Assembly (NCBI GenBank): GCA_017513005.1
Contig: JAFWDM010000112.1
Location: forward strand, 1 to 37,778
Length of the DNA: 37,778 nucleotides
Reading direction: 5' to 3'
From: Lachnospiraceae bacterium
GTDB taxonomy: Bacteria > Bacillota > Clostridia > Lachnospirales > Lachnospiraceae
Position 1 is the stretch's first letter. The number at the start of each line of letters is the position of its first letter. The notes beneath the pieces are model-generated. The model did not search any database. It saw only the letters and a list, made by a program, of their open reading frames with translations, and had not been told where the DNA came from. The position numbers and the translations under genes are program-made. Shown here piece by piece: positions 7,417 to 16,992 of this stretch.

Positions 7417-8730
7417 TTACTGTTCTGCAGAATCTCTGCCATACTCGTTAAAACGTCTCACCAGGTCCGCTTTGTAGGACATAGAATCCTCTTTGTATTT
7501 TTTCTGTTTCCGGTTCCGGTTCATTTCCTCGATCCGTTCTTCTTCCGCCTGGCTGAGCCTGGTGATGAGCCGGTTGTTCTGATTTCCTGCAACCCTTCTG
7601 GTCGCTCCGGCGATCTCGCTGGAGGAGGGAGCGGATTTTTCCTTCGCCTTCTCTTTTCTCTTTTCCGCCTTCGCCTTTGCCTTCTCGCTGTTCTTTTCGA
7701 CCATTTCATCAATATCCATCTTGTCGATGTGCTTATTGATGAAAACCTGCTGGATGCTGCGGACGACTGCGCCGAGGATCCAGTACAGGCCCATGCCGCT
7801 GGGCAGGGAGAAGCAGAATACGGCAGACATGACAGGCATCATGACATTCATGGTCTTCATGGTGCTTGCAGCCTGGTCATTGGCATCCGAAGCCGCCTGC
7901 GGCATCAGCTTGACATTCAGCCACTGTGTAAATGCAGCGAGCAGAGGAATGACCAGAGCGATGACGATCATAAAGCCCCCGCGTGCAAACATGGAGGAAG
8001 GAGATTCCGCAATGTTGATTCCCAGGAAGTTATTGTACTGGTTCAGCTTTGCGGTCGTCGTCGTGATATTTTCCGAAAGAGAGGACGCTTTTTCGGAAAG
8101 AGTCGCCCAGTCTGTTCTCTGGAACTTATTCAGGATATCGATAAAACTGTTCTTGATATTCGTATCGACACCGGCTTCCACAGCATTGGTCAGCTGTTTA
8201 GCGAAGGACGACACACTGGAGAAAAGATACTTTCCGTCGGCATCCTGCGAAAGAAGGATGCTGCCGGACGGATCGATCTCATAGATTTTGTCCACCAGAG
8301 GGAAAAATGCGTCCTTCACCAGGGGAAGGTAGGCCGGAATGTTGTAGAAAACACGATAGAGGGCGAACAGGATCGGCATCTGGATCAGAAGCTGCAGACA
8401 GCTTCCGGTCGTGGATACGCCGTATTTATCATAGACCTGCCTGATCTCCTCCTGCTGGGCTGTCACGGCATCATTATCTGTCCTGCCCTTATATTTTTTC
8501 TGGATCCTGTTGATCTCCGGCTGCATTTTTCTCTGCAGTTTGGAAAACTTCTGCTGGCGGATCGTCAGCGGCAGCATGGCCATGTAGATCAGGATCGTCA
8601 TGATAATGATCGACAGACCGATATTTGGAAGCCCGATCTTTCCCAGGATATAGAAAATCCCGTTCATGATGTAACCGATCAGTTCAGCGACCGGGCCTAT
8701 AATAAATGTTGTACTTTTCGTTAATAACAT
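7417..8730 (-). CDS. yidC: Membrane protein insertase YidC/OxaA
   Basis: YidC inserts and folds inner-membrane proteins, alone or with SecYEG. The 437-residue protein begins with a hydrophobic segment rather than a lipobox. Its core includes IGLSIIIMTILIYMAMLPLT, the cytoplasmic region RQQKFSKLQRKMQPE, CLQLLIQMPILFALYRVFYN, and late membrane segments such as MMPVMSAVFCFSLPSGMGLYW. The C-terminus is a long tail dense in Lys and Glu, a feature of YidC proteins that help dock ribosomes. AGGAGG precedes the ATG. It is flanked by yidD and jag in the standard operon order. The loop around residues 160-240 is long for a Gram-positive YidC. Confidence 0.95.
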   Translation of the reverse strand: MLLTKSTTFIIGPVAELIGYIMNGIFYILGKIGLPNIGLSIIIMTILIYMAMLPLTIRQQKFSKLQRKMQPEINRIQKKYKGRTDNDAVTAQQEEIRQVYDKYGVSTTGSCLQLLIQMPILFALYRVFYNIPAYLPLVKDAFFPLVDKIYEIDPSGSILLSQDADGKYLFSSVSSFAKQLTNAVEAGVDTNIKNSFIDILNKFQRTDWATLSEKASSLSENITTTTAKLNQYNNFLGINIAESPSSMFARGGFMIVIALVIPLLAAFTQWLNVKLMPQAASDANDQAASTMKTMNVMMPVMSAVFCFSLPSGMGLYWILGAVVRSIQQVFINKHIDKMDIDEMVEKNSEKAKAKAEKRKEKAKEKSAPSSSEIAGATRRVAGNQNNRLITRLSQAEEERIEEMNRNRKQKKYKEDSMSYKADLVRRFNEYGRDSAEQ

Positions 8731-8757
8731 GGGAGCTTTATTCCTCCTAAAAACAGA

Positions 8758-8967
8758 TCACGGAACCGGGTCATACCCTCCGCCCGACAGGGGATTGCAT
8801 CTTAAAATCCTCCATGCCGCCAGCGCCCCTCCCTTCAGGGCGCCATATTTTTCCACCGCCTCCAGTCCGTACTGGGAGCATGTGGGGATATACGGACACT
8901 TCGTACTTTTCATCGGGGAAAGATATTTCTGGTACATTCTGATAGAACGTGCCATCATTTTCTTCAT
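8758..8967 (-). CDS. yidD: Membrane protein insertion efficiency factor YidD
   Basis: YidD is a small protein proposed to aid YidC-dependent membrane insertion. The 69 residues contain the family hallmarks [26 protein letters not shown] and [18 protein letters not shown], with three conserved cysteines. AGAGGT lies just before the ATG. It sits between rnpA and yidC and ends 27 bases before yidC. A truncated relative of the interspersed repeat lies in the rnpA-yidD gap. Confidence 0.95.
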   Translation of the reverse strand: MKKMMARSIRMYQKYLSPMKSTKCPYIPTCSQYGLEAVEKYGALKGGALAAWRILRCNPLSGGGYDPVP

Positions 8968-9003
8968 CTTTACCTCTCTCTATTTTGTGCAGAATGACTG
9001 ACA

Positions 9004-9020
9004 AGCGGGTCCTGCGCGCC
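9004..9020 (+). repeat. Partial copy of the interspersed repeat (rnpA-yidD gap)
   Basis: AGCGGGTCCTGCGCGCC matches the 3' half of the copy beside the S66 peptidase gene almost exactly (GCGGGTCCTGCGCG). The 5' half is not recognisable, so this is either a degenerate half-copy or a shorter related motif. Confidence 0.35.
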
Positions 9021-9053
9021 GTGGAGCAGACCAATGCGCGTTTTATTCACAGG

Positions 9054-9380
9054 TCATTTGCGGATCCCCGCCTTTTTGATCAGATGCAGCAGAGCATTCT
9101 CCATCCTGAAATAGCCGATCTCCTTTGCTCGCACGCGGGCAACAAATACAATATCATGTCCCGGGAGAAACTCCGTCTCATGGAGTCTGACTGCCTCCCG
9201 GATCAGGCGTGTCGTCCTGTGGCGGACAACACTGTTCCCGACCTTTTTACTCACGGAGATCCCGAACCTGTTCCCGTCCTTTCCATTGCCGCACACATAC
9301 ATGACGAGATGCCGGTTCACATAGGATTTTCCGTTTTGATAACAATTTTTAAAATCCGCGTTTTTCTTCAGAGATTCCAT
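9054..9380 (-). CDS. rnpA: Ribonuclease P protein component
   Basis: RnpA is the protein subunit of RNase P, which removes 5' leaders from precursor tRNAs. The 108 residues show ESLKKNADFKNCYQNGKSY at the N-terminus, FGISVSKKVGNSVVRHRTTRLIREA with the basic RNA-binding helix, and DIVFVARVRA. No good Shine-Dalgarno sequence precedes the chosen ATG and no better in-frame start exists before an upstream stop, so the exact start is uncertain. The gene follows rpmH, with a stem-loop between that may set the ratio of the two products. Confidence 0.95.
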   Translation of the reverse strand: MESLKKNADFKNCYQNGKSYVNRHLVMYVCGNGKDGNRFGISVSKKVGNSVVRHRTTRLIREAVRLHETEFLPGHDIVFVARVRAKEIGYFRMENALLHLIKKAGIRK

Positions 9381-9415
9381 TGATTCGAGATTCAGGTTTT
9401 TTTAATGATGAACAA

Positions 9416-9443
9416 AGAGCCATGCTGTATCCAGCATGACTCT
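9416..9443 (-). terminator. Stem-loop between rpmH and rnpA (partial terminator or attenuator)
   Basis: A 12-bp stem (9416-9427 with 9432-9443, one G-U pair) closes a four-base loop and is followed on the minus strand by the weak U-tract UUGUU. A second short stem lies at about 9454-9474 (GTCCGGA with TCCGGAC). This looks like a leaky terminator or a processing signal that lowers rnpA expression relative to rpmH. Confidence 0.5.
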
Positions 9444-9480
9444 CCTGTTTCCTGTCCGGATCGTATTCCGGACCTGACGG

Positions 9481-9618
9481 TCAGACTGCGATCTGCTTTC
9501 TGCCTTTGCGCCTGCGGGCGGAAAGAACCTTTCTTCCTCCCTTGGTTGCCATTCTGGACAAGAAGCCGTGTACTTTCGAACGCTGCCTTTTCTTAGGCTG
9601 ATAAGTCATCTTTGCCAT
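9481..9618 (-). CDS. rpmH: 50S ribosomal protein L34
   Basis: L34 is a small basic protein of the large ribosomal subunit. Translation of this segment gives 45 residues beginning [19 protein letters not shown] and continuing with [20 protein letters not shown], the unmistakable L34 pattern. The extra MAK at the start is common in Clostridia. AAGGAGG lies eight bases upstream of the ATG. It is the first gene of the leftward operon rpmH-rnpA-yidD-yidC-jag. Its promoter lies about 310 bases upstream. Confidence 0.97.
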   Translation of the reverse strand: MAKMTYQPKKRQRSKVHGFLSRMATKGGRKVLSARRRKGRKQIAV

Positions 9619-9930
9619 TTATGTATCCTCCTTTATTCAATACTCTTCTTAATCTGATTAATTGAACTGAATTTGATTGTTCTAAAATGATTCCCCGACT
9701 GATCCCGATGAATCACTTTCCGGACTCTGTTCCTTACTGCGTGCGGCTGCCGGTAACAGAAAGAGTCCGCTCCCGAATAGTCGCATATCCCTTTTCCTCT
9801 GCATCCCCGGACAGGACCGGGCCTGCAGACGGGCATCCGGATCATCCTGTGCCGGCTGCTCCGGCACGATCTGGCAGATGCGGGTATGGTTGCTGTTTTC
9901 GGGCACACTTGCCCCATAAGGGCGCTAACA
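9619..9930 (-). promoter_or_regulatory. Long structured 5' leader of rpmH
   Basis: About 310 bases lie between the predicted rpmH promoter and its start codon with no convincing gene. Two clear hairpins are seen: GTGCCGG with CCGGCAC at 9849-9867, and a larger one at 9721-9769 in which CGGACTCT pairs with AGAGTCCG and an inner CTGTT pairs with AACAG. Such a leader suggests control at the RNA level. Two overlapping open frames here lack ribosome binding sites and homology. Confidence 0.5.
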
Positions 9931-9935
9931 GCAAA

Positions 9936-9964
9936 ATTATATATAAATCCCCTTCCTGCGTCAA
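9936..9964 (-). promoter_or_regulatory. rpmH operon promoter
   Basis: On the minus strand a -35 TTGACG (9959-9964) and a -10 TATAAT (9936-9941) are separated by exactly 17 bases. This is a near-consensus housekeeping sigma-factor promoter directed at rpmH. It lies right beside the first DnaA box (9972), so DnaA or origin proteins could affect it. Confidence 0.85.
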
Positions 9965-9971
9965 GAAAAAC

Positions 9972-10316
9972 TTATCCACATATTTTCCACGTCAAAATGT
10001 GGATAAAGTTGAAAACCTGTTCAGGACCGCACATCTATTCGACACAAAATATGGGAAAATAAATTTTTTTCAGACAAGATGTAGAAGAGAAAAAGTTATC
10101 CACATTTCCACAAAATCAGTATTTCACCAATTTGGCCTATCCACAAATTGTGCATAACTTGTGGATAACTGCACATTTATTCTCTGCATTCCCTTCAGAA
10201 CCGCGATTTTATACCTGTTTACATTGGGGATAACTCTTATTTTTATGCTTGTGAATGAATTTGATTTCAGGCGGTCCTACGGTTATCAACAAAGATATCC
10301 ACAAATTGTGGATATC
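9972..10316. other. oriC: oriC, DnaA-box cluster upstream of dnaA
   Basis: Full matches to TTATNCACA occur at 9972-9980 (+), 9998-10006 (-), 10096-10104 (+), 10149-10157 (-) and 10160-10168 (-). One-mismatch boxes occur at 10137-10145 (+), 10225-10233 (-), 10283-10291 (+), 10295-10303 (+) and 10307-10315 (-). The region is AT-rich, lacks genes, and marks the switch from leftward to rightward transcription. Together with boxes between dnaA and dnaN it resembles the bipartite Bacillus subtilis origin. Confidence 0.92.
10294..10316. promoter_or_regulatory. Palindromic double DnaA box at the dnaA promoter
   Basis: GATATCCACA and TGTGGATATC face each other across three bases. Each arm is a DnaA box with one mismatch. 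The site ends nine bases before the -35 element of dnaA, which suggests autorepression by DnaA. Confidence 0.6.
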
Positions 10317-10325
10317 TTGCCCCGT

Positions 10326-10354
10326 TTGAAGTTTCTTCCGATTTATTATATATT
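10326..10354 (+). promoter_or_regulatory. dnaA promoter
   Basis: TTGAAG (10326-10331) and TATATT (10349-10354) are separated by 17 bases. The predicted leader to the dnaA start codon is about 50 bases. It lies directly downstream of the palindromic DnaA-box pair. Confidence 0.7.
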
Positions 10355-10412
10355 TGTAACTGTTCGCTGAATCAATGATATCGTGGGTGAATATCCCTCC
10401 GGAGAAGAAAAA

Positions 10413-11774
10413 ATGAATGACGAAATCATCAGACAGAGATGGACGTGGATCAAAGAGCATATCCGCGAAGAATACCGTCTGTCCAATATATCCTACAAAA
10501 CCTGGATCGAAGGCCTGGAGATCGCAGAGATCGCCGATCATACCGTATATATCCGGATCCCGTCCGACAAGCCGATCATGCTCGATTATATTGTCAACAA
10601 CTACAGGGTCTTTTTTCAAATCACGATCACAGAGATGCTCGATGAGAACTATGATGTGGAGTTCCTTCTGACTGATGGTTCTGCGGAGAAGGAATCGCCT
10701 TCCGCCCCCCTTCCTGCCGTCAGCAGTCAGCAGATCGAGAACGCGAATCTGAACCCGAAATATCGTTTCGACACATTTATCGTCGGCAAAAACAACAATC
10801 TTGCCCAGTCGGCCTGTGTCGCTGTCGCGGAGTCTCCCGGCAATACCTACAACCCCCTCTTCCTGTACGGAGGTGCCGGTCTCGGAAAGACGCATCTGAT
10901 GCATTCGATCGGACATTATATTCTGGAGATGAATCCTTCCAAGAGGGTTTTGTATGTCACGAGCGAGCAGTTCACGAATGAAGTCATCGAATCGATCAGA
11001 AGCGGTAATGCTGCTTCGATGGCTCGCCTTCGCGACAAGTACAGGACCGTGGACGTCCTCCTCATCGATGATATCCAGTTTATAATAGGTAAAGAGTCCA
11101 CACAGGAGGAGTTTTTTCACACCTTCAACGAGCTTCACCAGGCGGGAAAGCAGATCGTGCTATCCTCCGACCGCCCCCCGCGCGAGATGGAAACACTCGA
11201 CGAGAGGTTCCGGTCCAGATTTGAGTGGGGCCTGATCGCAGACATCCAGCCGCCGGACTATGAGACAAGGATGGCCATCCTGCGGAAAAACATGGAAATC
11301 AACGGAAGACATCTGGACGATGAGATCCTGGAATATGTCGCGACGAATATAAAATCCAACATCCGGGAACTGGAAGGCGCCATCATCAAGATCATCGCCT
11401 ATTCACAGCTCAATAATGTAGAAGCGAATCTTACCAACGCAAGGGAGGCCATGAAGGACATCATCGATCCGGACAGTCAGAATGTCATCACACCGGAGAT
11501 GATCCTCCGCGTTGTCTGTGAGCACTACGACGTCCGGGCCGCCAACATTTTATCCAGGAAAAAGAACGCCTCGCTGGTGATCCCCCGTCAGGTCATCATG
11601 TACATCTGCAGGGAATATACCGATGCGACGCTCGATGCGATCGCAAAACTCCTCGGAAAGAGAGACCACTCCACAGTTATTTACGGTGTCGACAAAATCA
11701 AAAACGAGATGATCACAAACGGGGAACTTAGGGGGAACGTAGATGTGATCCTCAAAAAGCTGAACCTAGTATAA
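10413..11774 (+). CDS. dnaA: Chromosomal replication initiator protein DnaA
   Basis: DnaA is the AAA+ ATPase that binds DnaA boxes and opens the origin. The 453 residues contain the N-terminal DnaB/DnaD-interaction domain (SYKTWIEGL), Walker A GGAGLGKTH at about 153, Walker B LLIDDIQF at about 217, and the C-terminal domain IV helix-turn-helix with RDHSTVIYGVDKI. I start the gene at MNDEIIRQRW because GGAGAAG is well spaced before it and homologues begin there; an in-frame ATG at 10383 lacks this. DnaA boxes flank the gene on both sides. Confidence 0.97.
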   Translation: MNDEIIRQRWTWIKEHIREEYRLSNISYKTWIEGLEIAEIADHTVYIRIPSDKPIMLDYIVNNYRVFFQITITEMLDENYDVEFLLTDGSAEKESPSAPLPAVSSQQIENANLNPKYRFDTFIVGKNNNLAQSACVAVAESPGNTYNPLFLYGGAGLGKTHLMHSIGHYILEMNPSKRVLYVTSEQFTNEVIESIRSGNAASMARLRDKYRTVDVLLIDDIQFIIGKESTQEEFFHTFNELHQAGKQIVLSSDRPPREMETLDERFRSRFEWGLIADIQPPDYETRMAILRKNMEINGRHLDDEILEYVATNIKSNIRELEGAIIKIIAYSQLNNVEANLTNAREAMKDIIDPDSQNVITPEMILRVVCEHYDVRAANILSRKKNASLVIPRQVIMYICREYTDATLDAIAKLLGKRDHSTVIYGVDKIKNEMITNGELRGNVDVILKKLNLV

Positions 11775-11861
11775 AAACGGTCACTATCCGCGCCCTTTAA
11801 CCCGGGTTTCCAGGCAGGCCTGTACGGTAACGAATAATTCTCCGCTGTGGAATATTTTCCT

Positions 11862-12055
11862 TTTTCCACATGGATTTCCGCATGTTTTCCACAATCCCGC
11901 GGACCTTTCCGCAGCCCTGATAAGATTGTATTTTCAGGCCTGAAAGCGTATAATATAGGAAGTTATGCACATTTCAACATCCTATAATAATATGACTACG
12001 ATCTTATCTTTTATATCGCTCACGCATTTTTGATAAATTTTTTTGACAGAAAAGA
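11862..12055. other. Second oriC segment between dnaA and dnaN
   Basis: One-mismatch DnaA boxes TTTTCCACA lie at 11862-11870 and 11885-11893, and a full-consensus TTATGCACA lies at 11963-11971. After this box the sequence is strikingly AT-rich to 12055 (CTATAATAATATGA, TTATCTTTTATATCG, TTGATAAATTTTTTTGAC), a good candidate for the DNA unwinding element, as in Bacillus where unwinding occurs downstream of dnaA. Confidence 0.65.
11926..11954 (+). promoter_or_regulatory. dnaN promoter with a palindrome in the spacer
   Basis: TTGTAT (11926-11931) and TATAAT (11949-11954) are 17 bases apart. The spacer contains the perfect 14-bp palindrome TTTCAGGCCTGAAA (11932-11945). A consensus DnaA box begins nine bases past the -10, at about the expected transcription start. 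Confidence 0.75.
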
Positions 12056-12064
12056 GTATTTTCC

Positions 12065-13171
12065 ATGAAGATCAGAATATCCAAAGAAAACCTTATGAAG
12101 GCGATCCAGATCGTCTCCCGCGCCGTTCCTTCAAAAACGACCATGTCCATTCTGCAGTGCATCATGATCAATGCCTCCGGTGCAGAGATCTGTCTGGTGG
12201 CAAATGATATGGAACTGGGGATCCAGACGATCGCACAGGGAATCATCCTCGAGAGAGGTATGATCGCTGTTGATGCGCAGATCTTTTCCAATATAGTGCG
12301 CAAGCTCCCCGATTCGGATGTATCGATCGACACGATCGGCGAGAAGGTCATGATCCGCTGCGAGAATGCAAAGTTTGCCATCCTGGGCAGGGATGGAAGC
12401 GATTTTGCTTTTCTGCCGGAGATCGACAGGTCTGTGGGGATCCGGCTCTCCCAGTATACGCTGCGGGACATGATCACAAAAACGATCTTTTCCATCTCCA
12501 CCAACGAGAGCAACGGCATGATGACCGGCGAGCTTTTGGAGATTACAAACCATCATATCCGGATGGTCGCCCTCGACGGACACAGGATCGCAACGCGCAG
12601 GGCGGAACTGCGGGAGTTTTATGAAAACCGCAAGGTGATCATCCCCGGAAAGACGCTTACCGAGATCGGCAAGATCCTGGGCGGTGATACGGAAAAGGCA
12701 GCGGACCTCTTTTTCACTGATAAGCATATCCTCTTTGCCTTCGATGATACGATCGTCGTCTCCCGTCTGATCGAGGGAGAGTACTACAAAGTCGACAAGA
12801 TGCTCTCCAGCAATTACAAGACAAGGGTGATCTGCAGGCGGAGGGAGCTTCTGGACTGTCTGGACAGGGCGACGCTTCTGGTCAAGGAGGAGGATAAAAA
12901 ACCCGTCATTATCATGATCCGCGATGATGAGATGGAGCTGCGGATCAATACGACGCTCGGGAGCATGGATGAAGTGATCGCGATCCGCAAAGAGGGAGAA
13001 GATCTGAATATCGGCTTCAATCCCAAGTTCCTGATCGATGCGCTGCGTGTCATTGACGAGGAGGAGATCGCCATGTATCTGGTGAGCCCCAAGGCACCGT
13101 GCTTTATCCGGGATGCGGAGGACATGTACTGCTATCTGATCCTTCCGGTGAATTTTATTACCATAGATTGA
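12065..13171 (+). CDS. dnaN: DNA polymerase III beta subunit (sliding clamp)
   Basis: DnaN forms the dimeric ring that tethers DNA polymerase III and other factors to DNA. The 368 residues match the three-domain clamp fold: MKIRISKENLMKAIQIVSRAVPSK at the start, then LLEITNHHIRMVALDGHRIATRRAEL, and the terminal YCYLILPVNF that forms part of the ligand cleft. The ribosome binding site is weak (AAGAG). It follows dnaA in the standard order with its own promoter, and a putative second origin segment fills the gap before it. Confidence 0.97.
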   Translation: MKIRISKENLMKAIQIVSRAVPSKTTMSILQCIMINASGAEICLVANDMELGIQTIAQGIILERGMIAVDAQIFSNIVRKLPDSDVSIDTIGEKVMIRCENAKFAILGRDGSDFAFLPEIDRSVGIRLSQYTLRDMITKTIFSISTNESNGMMTGELLEITNHHIRMVALDGHRIATRRAELREFYENRKVIIPGKTLTEIGKILGGDTEKAADLFFTDKHILFAFDDTIVVSRLIEGEYYKVDKMLSSNYKTRVICRRRELLDCLDRATLLVKEEDKKPVIIMIRDDEMELRINTTLGSMDEVIAIRKEGEDLNIGFNPKFLIDALRVIDEEEIAMYLVSPKAPCFIRDAEDMYCYLILPVNFITID

Positions 13172-13269
13172 CAGCTGCAGTACAGCAATGCGAAGCTGTG
13201 CTGTAACGACTGATATACAGGCCGGGATTTTTGCCGGCAGGAAAAAGGCAGAAAAAGAGGCAGATTTTT

Positions 13270-13491
13270 ATGGAAAAAGAAATATCGATCCGGGATGAGT
13301 ATATCCGGCTGGGACAGGCGCTGAAGCTTGCGGGCCTTGCCCAGACGGGGATCGAGGCCAAGATCATGGTCACGGAGGGAGAAGTCCTGGTAAACGGAGA
13401 GACAGATACGCGGCGGGGCAGAAAGCTCCGCGACGGTGACAGGGTGGAGACAAAAGACGGTTCTTTTGTCGTCAGGAGCAGCCTGAAGTAA
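13270..13491 (+). CDS. yaaA: S4-domain RNA-binding protein YaaA
   Basis: This 73-residue protein is almost entirely an S4 RNA-binding domain: FIRL-like segment EYIRLGQALKLAGLAQTG, then AKIMVTEGEVLVNGETDTRRGRKLRDGD. Homologues between dnaN and recF in Firmicutes are called YaaA/RlbA and are linked to ribosome assembly in Bacillus. I chose the start at 13270 because AGAGG precedes it at good spacing, rather than the earlier in-frame ATG. A 7-bp stem (TACAGCA with TGCTGTA) lies in the dnaN-yaaA gap. Confidence 0.92.
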   Translation: MEKEISIRDEYIRLGQALKLAGLAQTGIEAKIMVTEGEVLVNGETDTRRGRKLRDGDRVETKDGSFVVRSSLK

Positions 13492-13525
13492 GGGACTGCT
13501 GCAGGGTATTTCTGATGGAGTATAT

Positions 13526-16770
<3,245 letters not shown>

Positions 16771-16790
16771 AAACAGCGAGGAAAAGCTGA

Positions 16791-16938
16791 ACGAATGCCG
16801 GGCTTGCCCGGGCATTCGTGAAGCCTTGACGAGCGTCCAAACATGAGGAAGGAGCCGTTTTGTGCATGATTTTTGCACAAAACGAGCGGAATCCGAATGT
16901 TCGGAGCAATGCGTGAGCGCCTCAGCGCGAAGCATTGC
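16791..16938. repeat. Array of four hairpins between gyrB and gyrA
   Basis: Four inverted repeats follow one another: ACGAATGCC with GGCATTCGT (16791-16819), CGTTTTGTGCA with TGCACAAAACG (16856-16884), CCGAA with TTCGG (about 16893-16904), and GCAATGC with GCATTGC enclosing GCGC-CTCA-GCGC (16906-16938). None is followed by a clear T-tract. The dense palindromes resemble REP-type intergenic elements. Confidence 0.65.
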
Positions 16939-16992
16939 GTAGTTTTTACACAAAAAAAGAAAAACTGTGCGGAAAACCCGAAAGGAAACAGG

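Noticed and set aside
9687-10157. Plus-strand open frame of 156 codons across the rpmH leader and oriC
   Set aside because: It runs through DnaA boxes and the rpmH promoter, lacks a ribosome binding site and has no protein-like pattern.
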